This document shows positions 1 through 6,511 of a stretch of 9,181 nucleotides of DNA, piece after piece; the first letter of the stretch is position 1, and each line of letters begins with the position of its first letter. This stretch comes from Dehalococcoidia bacterium (lineage in GTDB: Bacteria; Chloroflexota; Dehalococcoidia; UBA6926). The stretch is taken from the NCBI GenBank assembly GCA_029941095.1, contig JAPYRO010000038.1, positions 1-9,181 on the forward strand, in the 5' to 3' direction. The position numbers were made by a program, and so were the translations under genes. A model generated the notes under the pieces. That model ran no database searches, was not told where the DNA came from, and saw only the letters and a program-made list of their open reading frames with translations.

Positions 1-63
1 GACCCAAGGGTTGATGGGACTTGCTTTGTTCCCGTAGGTAAAAAAGAATTATTTATTAGATAG
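1..63 (+). CDS. C-terminal end of an unrecognised protein (partial)
   Basis: Frame 1 is open from the first base to a TAG at 61-63 and encodes 20 residues, DPRVDGTCFVPVGKKELFIR. The other two plus frames close earlier (TGA at 12-14 in frame 3, TAG at 35-37 in frame 2). The composition looks like ordinary protein, and the stop lies 16 nt before the proposed start of the hydrolase, so the two genes could be co-transcribed. The fragment is too short to assign to a family, and a chance open frame of this length cannot be excluded. Confidence 0.45.
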   Translation, partial: DPRVDGTCFVPVGKKELFIR

Positions 64-65
64 AT

Positions 66-72
66 AAAGGGG
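66..72 (+). promoter_or_regulatory. Shine-Dalgarno-like site that supports an ATT start
   Basis: The purine run AAAGGGG lies 7 nt before the ATT at 80-82. It is a reasonable but imperfect match to the AAGGAGG ribosome-binding consensus at normal spacing. It is the main sequence evidence that translation of the hydrolase begins at this ATT and not at the TTG 246 nt downstream. Confidence 0.5.
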
Positions 73-79
73 TAGTAAA

Positions 80-910
80 ATTACAGGGCAATTTAAATTA
101 GCAAATGGAATAAGACAATATTATGAGATAAGTGGTCATTCTGATCATCCATGGATAACTCTTATTCATGGATCTGGAGATAATCATCTGGCTTGGGAAC
201 ATCAAGTTAAAGATCTTGAGAAAACTTATAGGGTTTTAACCTACGATGTTCGTGGGCACGGAGCAACGGAAACTCCTCTGGATGTTGAGGTTACTCAAAA
301 CACCTTTGTCCAAGATCTAAATGGGTTGCTTCACTCTTTGAACATAAGTAGTACTGGAGTACTGGGTTATTCCATGGGAGCTGGAATTGCAAGAAATTTC
401 GCGGCTACTTTTCCGGAACAAGTCTGGGGCTTAGTAATATCGAATGGCGGGAAATTAGATATCGATACAGTTGATTCAGACGATACTGTAAAAGCAATAT
501 TAGATCGGAAAGAATCGATAAGATCTGGGGGTATGGATTCAGTATTTGAGGGATGGCTATCAAGTGTCTACACCCCTGAATTTGTCTTAGCAAGGCCTGA
601 AATTATTGAATGGCACAGAAATATTATGACTTCGAATAATGTTGAAAAATACATTCATGTTATTGGAGCACGGGGTAAATCAAAGGAATTTCCCCTTAGC
701 GAAATTACTGCTCCGACTTTAATTATTGTAGGCTCTGGAGACGAATATACGGGCCCAGAGCAGGCGCTAGAAATCCAAGATGCTTTGACTGGCTCCGACG
801 TTAGTATTAATATTTTCCCCACGAGACACGGTGCTCCGTTTGAAAGAGCCAGCGAATACAACGAACTGGTCCTATCTTTTTTCAATGGTTTGGACCAAAG
901 TCCTTTTTAG
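80..910 (+). CDS. Alpha/beta-fold hydrolase, probably with an ATT start codon
   Basis: A 276-residue alpha/beta hydrolase, the usual size for a single-domain member. Counting from ATT80, the HGSG segment (residues 30-33) supplies the oxyanion side. DVRGHG (56-61) is the conserved strand-4 region, and GYSMG (96-100) is the nucleophile elbow with Ser98. VGSGDE places the acid at Asp221, and TRHG places the histidine at His250, so the triad is intact. The frame is open from an upstream TAA (65-67) but has no ATG, GTG or TTG until TTG326, which would remove residues 1-82, including the oxyanion segment. I therefore prefer the ATT behind the purine run at 66-72. A sequencing error in an original ATG, or a start-loss mutation, would look the same. 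The fold covers esterases, peroxidases, lactonases and ring-cleavage hydrolases, so the substrate cannot be named. It may share a transcript with the partial gene upstream. Confidence 0.85.
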   Translation: MTGQFKLANGIRQYYEISGHSDHPWITLIHGSGDNHLAWEHQVKDLEKTYRVLTYDVRGHGATETPLDVEVTQNTFVQDLNGLLHSLNISSTGVLGYSMGAGIARNFAATFPEQVWGLVISNGGKLDIDTVDSDDTVKAILDRKESIRSGGMDSVFEGWLSSVYTPEFVLARPEIIEWHRNIMTSNNVEKYIHVIGARGKSKEFPLSEITAPTLIIVGSGDEYTGPEQALEIQDALTGSDVSINIFPTRHGAPFERASEYNELVLSFFNGLDQSPF

Positions 911-980
911 AGTGATGTGGCCTTTTAGATATAATTTAATGTTTTGGCGTCTAGATCCTAATATTCTTGTCGTTAAACCT

Positions 981-1009
981 TTTACATGTAGATGTTTGTT
1001 GGGTATAGT
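981..1009 (+). promoter_or_regulatory. Sigma-70-type promoter for the tRNA-Glu gene
   Basis: The -35 element TTTACA (981-986) and the -10 element TATAGT (1004-1009) each match the consensus at five of six positions and are separated by exactly 17 nt. Transcription would begin near 1015-1017, giving a short 5' leader before the tRNA at 1029. This is the best promoter match in the window and sits where a tRNA gene would need one. Confidence 0.7.
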
Positions 1010-1028
1010 TTGAACGGCTCTTTAACGT

Positions 1029-1104
1029 GCCCCTATCGTCTAGTGGCCTAGGACTGCGGCCCTTCAAGCCGCCAACAGGGGTTCGAACCCCCTTGGGGGC
1101 ACCA
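1029..1104 (+). tRNA. tRNA-Glu (anticodon UUC)
   Basis: The cloverleaf closes fully. The acceptor stem pairs 1029-1035 with 1094-1100 (one G-U). The D stem pairs GTC 1038-1040 with GAC 1052-1054. The anticodon stem pairs GCGGC 1056-1060 with GCCGC 1068-1072, and the T stem pairs AGGGG 1077-1081 with CCCCT 1089-1093 around a TTCGAAC loop. The discriminator is A1101 and CCA is encoded at 1102-1104. The anticodon loop reads CCTTCAA, so the anticodon is TTC at 1063-1065, decoding GAA and GAG as glutamate. Position 33, almost always U, is C here (1062). No intron is present. The charged product also feeds tetrapyrrole synthesis in bacteria that use the C5 pathway. Confidence 0.95.
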
Positions 1105-1138
1105 AATAGGCTATCTTCGATGTTATAGTGTCAGTATG

Positions 1139-1169
1139 GCATCTTTGGTCCCAAATAAAATGCTTTTTT
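1139..1169 (+). terminator. Possible intrinsic terminator after the tRNA
   Basis: GCAT (1139-1142) can pair with ATGC (1160-1163) around an inner TTTG/CAAA stem (1144-1147 with 1152-1155). Six T residues follow at 1164-1169. The stem is interrupted by unpaired bases and is poor in G+C, so it is weak, but the location between the tRNA and the acetyltransferase is where termination would be expected. Confidence 0.35.
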
Positions 1170-1188
1170 AATACGAGTGCGCAGTACA

Positions 1189-1686
1189 ATGGATATACAG
1201 TTTCGATACGCTAACGAGCATGATTTAGACGCAATAGTCGATATCTATAACCAGGCGATAATGCAAGGTTTTACCTCTCACGAAAAACGTTTAGCTGTAG
1301 AAGATCGTGTAGATTGGTTTAGAAAACATAGTTTTGATTCACGGCCCATATGGGTTGCAACTGGAAGTGATCAAAATATCTATGGATGGGTGAGTGTACG
1401 AGATTATTATGGTAACCCAGCATATAAACATACAGCGGAAATTAGTGTTTATGTATCTACAGACAATAGAAGGCAAGGGTTAGGGTCCGCCCTTGTCGAT
1501 CTAGTAATTGAAAATGCTCCATCTAAAGATATATCTATTCTAATTGCTGTCATTTATGCTGATAATTTATCTAGCATTAAACTTTTTGAGAATAAGCAAT
1601 TTGAACGATGGGGTTTCTTGCCTTCAGTGACTCACGTTTTTGGTAAAGATAAAGATGTTGTTTTGATGGGATATTCATATAATTGA
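1189..1686 (+). CDS. GNAT-family N-acetyltransferase, phosphinothricin/MnaT type
   Basis: A 165-residue GNAT protein that would transfer an acetyl group from acetyl-CoA to an amino group, in the cytosol. The N-terminus (FRYANEHDLDAIVDIYNQAI) is the typical opening of the phosphinothricin acetyltransferase/YncA (MnaT) branch. AYKHTAEISVYV (78-89) corresponds to the strand with the conserved His and Glu of that branch. RRQGLG (94-99) is the acetyl-CoA pyrophosphate loop (motif A), and a YADNLSSIKLFE helix (123-134) follows. Members detoxify methionine sulfone, methionine sulfoximine or phosphinothricin-like amines; the exact substrate is not readable. I chose ATG1189 over the in-frame GTG1177, which would add four residues with no better ribosome-binding site. 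Neither start has a clear Shine-Dalgarno. It stands alone between the tRNA and the permease genes. Confidence 0.88.
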   Translation: MDIQFRYANEHDLDAIVDIYNQAIMQGFTSHEKRLAVEDRVDWFRKHSFDSRPIWVATGSDQNIYGWVSVRDYYGNPAYKHTAEISVYVSTDNRRQGLGSALVDLVIENAPSKDISILIAVIYADNLSSIKLFENKQFERWGFLPSVTHVFGKDKDVVLMGYSYN

Positions 1687-1779
1687 AAACGGGTAATTTT
1701 AGATTTAACTCGATATGACCAATAAAATGAGGTTTCTGGCCATAAATTCTCGTATCTTATCGATATTGATGATAATGGG

Positions 1780-1808
1780 TTGACAGGAATCAAATGTCTG
1801 CCTAGAGT
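1780..1808 (+). promoter_or_regulatory. Candidate sigma-70-type promoter upstream of the permease pair
   Basis: A perfect -35 hexamer TTGACA (1780-1785) and TAGAGT (1803-1808, four of six -10 matches) are separated by 17 nt. A start near 1815 would give a leader of about 70 nt before the DppB-like gene. The leader would begin right at the T-tailed hairpin at 1816-1843. Just upstream is an imperfect inverted repeat, TTATC (1757-1761) and GATAA (1771-1775), which could be an operator but is short enough to be chance. Confidence 0.5.
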
Positions 1809-1815
1809 GATCAAA

Positions 1816-1843
1816 ATTAATGTTTTTCGACATTGATTTTTTT
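1816..1843 (+). terminator. AU-rich hairpin with T-tract: terminator or attenuator
   Basis: ATTAATGT (1816-1823) pairs with ACATTGAT (1830-1837) over eight base pairs, one of them G-T, around a six-base loop. Seven T residues end at 1843. The single G-C pair makes it weak. It could end transcription from the acetyltransferase gene, or act as an attenuator if the promoter at 1780-1808 is real. Confidence 0.4.
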
Positions 1844-1883
1844 CATAACTGACTAACCATAAATTGGGAGGATAGAAGTTATC

Positions 1884-2840
1884 ATGTGGACCTATGTTAT
1901 CAGACGTCTATTGTTAGCTGTGCCGACCCTATTAGGGGTTACGGTCGTAGTTTTTGGAGTGATGAGGGTTGCCCCGGGAGACGTCGCTGTTTTAATACTT
2001 GGCGGTGATTCTGGGTTAGTGGGAACCCCGGAGCAATTAGAAGCCCTTCGGGAAAAATTAGGTTTGAACAGACCCCTGTATATTCAATATTTTGAATGGT
2101 TGTGGGGACTAGTCACTTTTAATTGGGGTGAGAGCTATTTTTATAACGCTGAGATGACTCAACTGCTTGCAAGGAAGCTCCCCTTAAGTGCTCAAGTGGG
2201 GATTATGGGTCTGCTTCTTGGCAGTACATTAGGAATTCTTGGTGGCGTGATTGCCGCGCTTAAACAAGATACTTGGGCTGACTATGCGATTCGTATCATA
2301 GCGATTTTGGGTATTTCAGTGCCAACCTTTTGGAGCGGAATGATGTTGATACTTCTATTCGTAAGATCTTTTGGATGGATACCTGAGCAAGGTTATGTAC
2401 CCCTCTGGGAGGATCCCATCCGTAATTTGTCACAGTTAATATGGCCGTCAATAATTATTGGGTTAGGGTTTTTGATGGGAGTTCCGCTCAGGATGATGCG
2501 AGCCACTATGTTAGAAGTTATGAGAGAAGACTATATTAGAACTGCTCGCTCTAAAGGTTTGAGAGAAAACGTTATCATTGTTCGACATGCGATGAGAAAC
2601 GCTATGATACCAGTGATAACGCTGATAGGAATATTTATTCCACTTACTGTTACGGGACTTATTGTTACCGAGCAAGTATTTGGCCTCCCTGGTATTGGTA
2701 GGATGATGGTAGATGCTATAAACCAAAGAGACTATCCGGTTGTCCAGCTTGTTGTGACCATGACAGGGTTCACTGTTGTGATCGCTAATCTTTGCGTTGA
2801 TCTAATTTATGGATGGTTGGATCCGAGAATTAGATACTAA
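1884..2840 (+). CDS. ABC importer permease, DppB/OppB type
   Basis: A 318-residue inner-membrane permease, the normal length for the first permease of the dipeptide/oligopeptide/nickel family. It opens with MWTYVIRRLLLAVPTLLGVT, the family's usual basic start and first membrane segment (about 8-28). A periplasmic region carries the LGLNRPLYIQYFEW signature (59-72). The EAA loop contacting the ATPase covers about 215-240 (DYIRTARSKGL, then HAMRNAMIP). The protein ends with the conserved DLIYGWLDPRIRY. GGGAGG at 1866-1871 lies 12 nt before the ATG, which is somewhat far but usable. Its partner permease begins 56 nt downstream. No binding protein or ATPase of this family is in the window, so substrate (peptide, nickel, glutathione or sugar in known relatives) cannot be called. 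Confidence 0.93.
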   Translation: MWTYVIRRLLLAVPTLLGVTVVVFGVMRVAPGDVAVLILGGDSGLVGTPEQLEALREKLGLNRPLYIQYFEWLWGLVTFNWGESYFYNAEMTQLLARKLPLSAQVGIMGLLLGSTLGILGGVIAALKQDTWADYAIRIIAILGISVPTFWSGMMLILLFVRSFGWIPEQGYVPLWEDPIRNLSQLIWPSIIIGLGFLMGVPLRMMRATMLEVMREDYIRTARSKGLRENVIIVRHAMRNAMIPVITLIGIFIPLTVTGLIVTEQVFGLPGIGRMMVDAINQRDYPVVQLVVTMTGFTVVIANLCVDLIYGWLDPRIRY

Positions 2841-2883
2841 TGTTTGATTCCGTTATAAAAACATAAAGTACGGTTGATTTTTT

Positions 2884-2890
2884 AAGGAGA
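2884..2890 (+). promoter_or_regulatory. Strong Shine-Dalgarno for the DppC-like gene
   Basis: AAGGAGA lies 6 nt before ATG2897. It is one of the clearest ribosome-binding sites in the window and fixes the start of the second permease. It lets this gene be translated independently of the preceding one. Confidence 0.8.
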
Positions 2891-2896
2891 ATAATT

Positions 2897-3835
2897 ATGG
2901 CAGCCCAAGGAGAAGCAGACATTGCCGAGGTTTTGGGAGGAGCGAGGAAAAGAAACGCCTTCCAACAGAATTGGTTGCTCTGGAAAAGACGTCCCTTAGG
3001 ATTGATGGGTTTAATATTGTGTGCCATTTTAGTTTTTCTCGCTACTACGGCTGACCTCTGGTCATTTCTTGCAGCAAATGCAGCGGGTTATGAGGGTACG
3101 CAACCATATAAATATGCTCTTAGTGCGACTGCACAGTTAGTTCCACCGGATGGTGCAAACTGGCTGGGTGGAGATCGTTATGGAAGGGACTTGTTTACCA
3201 GAATAATTTATGGTGCACAAATATCATTATACGTTGGATTTGCCGTAGCTCTGGGAGCTGGTAGTATTGCGGGTATACTTGGTGTTACGAGCGCGTATTT
3301 TGGTGGTAAAGCCGACCTTATCGGTCAAAGAATTGTTGATGTTTTACAAGCTTTTCCTGGATTAATTTTGGCTATGGCAATCGTAGCTATACTCCAGACT
3401 TTTAGCATTGAAGCTACTATTATTGCGATATCGGTTCCGACTCTACCAAGGATGGTTCGAGTAGTAAGATCGCAAGCACTTAGTGTCGTTAGTACTGATT
3501 ATGTTTTAGCGGGAAGGACGATTGGTGCTGGGCACGCGCGTCTGATATTTAGATATATTATGCCTAACTCCATGGCTCCATGGATTATTGTTGTAACTGG
3601 CCAATTGGGATCTGCTATAACTACAGAGGCGTCTTTAAGCTTTCTTGGATTAGGTGTTCCAGAACCATACCCTTCCTGGGGTGGTATGCTTAACGCAAAC
3701 GCTCTCGACTTTGCAGAATTGGCTCCTCACGTAATTATTTACCCTGGCATAGCATTGAGTCTTGCGGTATTTGGTTTTAACGTGTTTGGAGATGCGCTTA
3801 GAGATGTGTTAGATCCTCGATTGCGCGGACGTTAA
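2897..3835 (+). CDS. ABC importer permease, DppC/OppC type
   Basis: A 312-residue inner-membrane permease, second member of the heterodimeric channel with the DppB-like protein. A cytoplasmic N-terminus with LWKRRPLGLMGL (28-39), the family's NxxWxxxxRxxxA-like lead-in, precedes the first membrane segment (about 34-52). NWLGGDRYGRDLFTRIIYGA (88-107) is the diagnostic DppC periplasmic motif, normally HxLGTDxxGRDxxSRxIxGxR. The EAA loop is at about 201-226 (DYVLAGRTIGA, then YIMPNSMAP). EASLSFLGLGVPEPYPSWG (244-262) is the conserved late loop, and the C-terminus DALRDVLDPRLRGR is typical. The ATG is set by the strong ribosome-binding site at 2884-2890. ATPase subunits and a binding protein must be encoded elsewhere, or the next gene replaces an expected partner. 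Confidence 0.94.
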   Translation: MAAQGEADIAEVLGGARKRNAFQQNWLLWKRRPLGLMGLILCAILVFLATTADLWSFLAANAAGYEGTQPYKYALSATAQLVPPDGANWLGGDRYGRDLFTRIIYGAQISLYVGFAVALGAGSIAGILGVTSAYFGGKADLIGQRIVDVLQAFPGLILAMAIVAILQTFSIEATIIAISVPTLPRMVRVVRSQALSVVSTDYVLAGRTIGAGHARLIFRYIMPNSMAPWIIVVTGQLGSAITTEASLSFLGLGVPEPYPSWGGMLNANALDFAELAPHVIIYPGIALSLAVFGFNVFGDALRDVLDPRLRGR

Positions 3836-3937
3836 ATTAGAAAAGAAAATTTATGATTAAATAGAGGTACCATAACTTGGGCCCCTTCTGCACTAATCTA
3901 CTAAACCTAAATTAAGTGAAAAGAAAGAGAGCGTAAT

Positions 3938-4891
3938 GTGGTTACTAACAAGTTATTTATATTATTAATTTTGTCCATAATAATCGGCTTATCATCAGCA
4001 TGCTCCGAACCTGTAGGGACACCCATATATTTTCAATCTGATAGGGACGGGCAATGGGAGATCTATTCTATATGGCATGATGGCACTAATCTCCAAAGAC
4101 TTACCGAAGACCAAGCAAGTGATGCTAATCCAAGCTTAAGTTTAGATGGGACTAAATTAGCATGGATAAAAACCATTGATGGTGCTACTGATATTTACAC
4201 GATGAACCCTGATGGCACTGGTGCTCAGAATCTATCTAATGGAGGCATACCCGGTGTCATTGATTACGTAACATGGTCATTTAAGGGAAACCTATTGATT
4301 GTGTCAGTTAGTGACCCACAAGTTGCGGATGGTAATCACCAAATTTACTCCATCAATTCGGCTGATGGTTCTAGTTATACACGATTAACTAAAGATGACT
4401 CTATTAAGCATCGTCATCCTCGAGTAAATATGCAAGGATTAGGGTATATAGTGAGTGCTGGAACCTCAGACGATAGCATGGATCTACTTTTGATAGATCT
4501 TGAAGGAAAAGCAAGAGCCACTATCCCGAAAGAAACATTTAGGGCTAGCGGTAATTTCCAGGAATTAGGGAACTCTGAGGACTATGCAACTTTCCAGTCC
4601 ACTGGTCGAGCACTGATGTTTAGCACTAATCTTGATGGTGATTGGGAGATTTATAGAGTTGAACCAGATGGGCGTAAACCTGGGAACATAACTAACCAAC
4701 CAGATTCGAACCAAACCCGCCCTGACTGGGGTGGTGCTCTAGATGGTGTGACTTTCGCGTATGTTTCTGATCAAGATGGAAATCAAGAGATTTATACGTA
4801 TAGTTCTGACCGAGGGGTTCCAACAAGAGTCACAGTTAATGATGCCATAGATACTAACCCTACTTGGATTAAAGAAAGGGTTGCAGAATAA
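3938..4891 (+). CDS. TolB-like beta-propeller lipoprotein
   Basis: A 317-residue protein with an N-terminal signal peptide (hydrophobic residues 6-18) and a cysteine at 22 in LSSAC. That is lipobox-like, but Ser instead of Leu/Val/Ile sits at -3, so lipidation is probable and not certain. The mature part is built of PD40/WD40-like blades of the TolB kind: SDRDGQWEIYSI (34-45), ATDIYTMNPDGT (83-94), NHQIYSINSADG (133-144), DGDWEIYRVEPDG (233-245) and DQDGNQEIYTY (278-288). Each blade is followed by a short turn into a threonine- or serine-rich strand. It is shorter than E. coli TolB, lacks an obvious TolB N-terminal domain, and no Tol-Pal gene is nearby, so a TolB role is not implied. The GTG start is forced: the in-frame upstream stop is TGA at 3917-3919, and the ATG at 3936 is in another frame. 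A GAGAG run at 3927-3931 may bind ribosomes. Confidence 0.85.
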   Translation: MVTNKLFILLILSIIIGLSSACSEPVGTPIYFQSDRDGQWEIYSIWHDGTNLQRLTEDQASDANPSLSLDGTKLAWIKTIDGATDIYTMNPDGTGAQNLSNGGIPGVIDYVTWSFKGNLLIVSVSDPQVADGNHQIYSINSADGSSYTRLTKDDSIKHRHPRVNMQGLGYIVSAGTSDDSMDLLLIDLEGKARATIPKETFRASGNFQELGNSEDYATFQSTGRALMFSTNLDGDWEIYRVEPDGRKPGNITNQPDSNQTRPDWGGALDGVTFAYVSDQDGNQEIYTYSSDRGVPTRVTVNDAIDTNPTWIKERVAE

Positions 4892-4987
4892 ATCTTAGGC
4901 AACTGGGGATAGAAAAATTGTTGTGATTAGAGACGGGGTACGTGTGTTTTCTGTAATATCGTACAATTAGAAGGATCTTTTTATAGG

Positions 4988-5749
4988 CTAGCGCTGGTTC
5001 CATTTACAAAAATAACGCTCAGAAGCATCCAATAGATAATATATTGTTAGACCTAGGGCAGCCATTGATAATACTCCAGCATATAACTCTTCGTACGCTA
5101 AACGACCCCAAGATTCGATAAGAATGTAATACCCTAAACCTTCGTGGGTACCAAAACTTTCAACGAAAAATAATACTGCGATCGCTACCCCGGTGCTTAT
5201 TCTTAGTGCCGAGAATAGGCCTGGAAGCGCGGCCGGAAAATACACTCTGGTTATCATTGTAAGCGTACCTGCACCGAGTGATTTTACGGATAATATCAGC
5301 TCTGGGCTCACACCTCGAACATTGTCCCGTACCAGAAGTACTACTTGAAAAAATAGTATCAATGATATGAGAAATATCTTACTCGCATCTCCAAGACCTA
5401 AGAACAACAATACCAATGGAAGAAATACAATTTTCGGTATAGGGTAGGTCAAATATATGACAGGAGCGGATATAGAGTAAGCCCTTTGGTTCATACCTAT
5501 TGCTATGCCTACAGAAGTTCCGATGAAAGCACTAATTACTATTGAAATTATTACTCTGTATGAGCTAATCATAATATGATCTACTAATAATCCGTTAGTG
5601 AGTTCTTGGAATAGTGTGTGGAACACTGATATTGGATCTGGGAGTACATTTGAATTGAGTAAAGAGGATGCCAGATACCAAAGTGATATAAAAACCCCTA
5701 GTGTCCCTATCTGTCCCAGTATTGCTATGTATGTTCTACGGGGGTTCAT
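4988..5749 (-). CDS. ABC importer permease, TauC/SsuC/ThiX type
   Basis: A 253-residue inner-membrane permease of the nitrate/taurine/sulfonate/thiamine-precursor family, at its usual length, with about six hydrophobic segments. Family marks are LPDPISVFHTLFQEL (36-50), the TYPIPKIVFLPLVLLFLGLG segment (101-120) and the EAA loop at about 155-175 (SVKSLGAGTLTMITRVYFPAALPG). The end follows the family pattern with YYLLDASERYFCKW. Its ATG overlaps the ATPase stop by four bases (ATGA, 5746-5749), so translation is probably coupled. It is the last gene of the minus-strand block and should form a homodimeric channel with the upstream ATPase. The substrate is set by the binding protein and cannot be read from the permease. 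Confidence 0.93.
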   Translation of the reverse strand: MNPRRTYIAILGQIGTLGVFISLWYLASSLLNSNVLPDPISVFHTLFQELTNGLLVDHIMISSYRVIISIVISAFIGTSVGIAIGMNQRAYSISAPVIYLTYPIPKIVFLPLVLLFLGLGDASKIFLISLILFFQVVLLVRDNVRGVSPELILSVKSLGAGTLTMITRVYFPAALPGLFSALRISTGVAIAVLFFVESFGTHEGLGYYILIESWGRLAYEELYAGVLSMAALGLTIYYLLDASERYFCKWNQR

Positions 5750-6495
5750 AATTTGATGGCCTGCCTAAGCTTTAACCGCATGTTTTGAAACTCTGAAGTT
5801 TCAGGATACTCACGGAGCCCTCCAGCGGGATTCTGGATTATTACCGGCCTGTTTGAGGCTTTATTGGGTAGGACCAGTATTTTCTTGGATAGTCTTAGTG
5901 CTTCGTTAATATCATGGGTAATTATGATCGAACTTAATCCATTAGTGATTCCGAGATCTAGAGATACTTCGTAAAGTGATTCACTTGTTATTGCATCTAG
6001 CCCAGTAAAAGGTTCGTCCATGAGCAATAGATCTGGGTCTAAAATGAGGGTCCTTGCCAGGGCGACTCGCTGCCTTTGGCCACCAGAGATTTGATTCGGA
6101 TATCTATTGCCGAGCCCCTCTATTCCCAGTTTAGATAGCCATAATTGAACTTTTTCTTTGATCTGCTCTTTGCCAAAATTTCTTATTCTCAGACCAAGAG
6201 CAATATTCTCTGAAACGGTTGACCAGGGCAGTAGCCCTCTGTCTTGGAGTACCAGTCCCGTTGTTTCTCGGGGGCCTTTTAATGGCGTCCCTTCTATTTC
6301 TATTTTTCCTTGCGAAGGAAAGAGAAGGCCTGTCAATAAGTAAAGTAAAGTAGTTTTACCACAACCGGAAGGGCCTATTATTGACCAAGATTCATGGGCA
6401 TTAACTTCCCAAGAGAAATTATGTAGCACCTGCACAGATGGTGCATAGTCAAAACTTACGTTCTTTAAATTAGCAATTAGTTGGTTTGAAACCAT
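5746..6495 (-). CDS. ABC importer ATPase, SsuB/TauB/ThiZ type
   Basis: A 249-residue cytoplasmic nucleotide-binding subunit with every essential motif intact. These are Walker A GPSGCGKTT (41-49), Q-loop LQDRGLLPW (83-91, Gln84), signature ISGGQ (137-141, Ile in place of the usual Leu), Walker B LLLMDEP (156-162), D-loop GLDA (165-168) and switch His194 in ITHD. The LLPW after the Q-loop and the following NIALGL are typical of the nitrate/sulfonate/taurine branch. It lies 16 nt after the binding-protein stop and overlaps the permease start by four bases. The ribosome-binding site before its ATG is weak, so reading through from the upstream gene may help expression. Confidence 0.95.
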   Translation of the reverse strand: MVSNQLIANLKNVSFDYAPSVQVLHNFSWEVNAHESWSIIGPSGCGKTTLLYLLTGLLFPSQGKIEIEGTPLKGPRETTGLVLQDRGLLPWSTVSENIALGLRIRNFGKEQIKEKVQLWLSKLGIEGLGNRYPNQISGGQRQRVALARTLILDPDLLLMDEPFTGLDAITSESLYEVSLDLGITNGLSSIIITHDINEALRLSKKILVLPNKASNRPVIIQNPAGGLREYPETSEFQNMRLKLRQAIKL

Positions 6496-6511
6496 CGTGG
6501 CTCGCTTTAGT

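Noticed and set aside
831..1013. A 60-codon plus-strand frame running from the hydrolase end to the tRNA promoter
   Set aside because: It overlaps the hydrolase C-terminus out of frame, lacks a ribosome-binding site and resembles no protein I recognise.
1082..1104. tRNA-Glu 3' end as an integration site for a mobile element
   Set aside because: No second copy of the tRNA end, no integrase and no phage or plasmid gene is visible in the window.
2850..2883. CCGT/ACGG pairing followed by a T-run between the two dipeptide-type permease genes, as a terminator
   Set aside because: The stem is only four pairs with a 16-base loop, too weak for termination, and the two permeases are expected to be expressed together.
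3938..4891. Calling the beta-propeller protein TolB itself
   Set aside because: It is shorter than TolB, has a lipobox-like signal, shows no TolB N-terminal domain and no tol or pal gene is nearby.
4938..4964. GTACG/CGTAC inverted repeat in the convergent gap, as a bidirectional terminator
   Set aside because: Five pairs around a 17-base loop with no T-tract directly after it on either strand; not a credible terminator.
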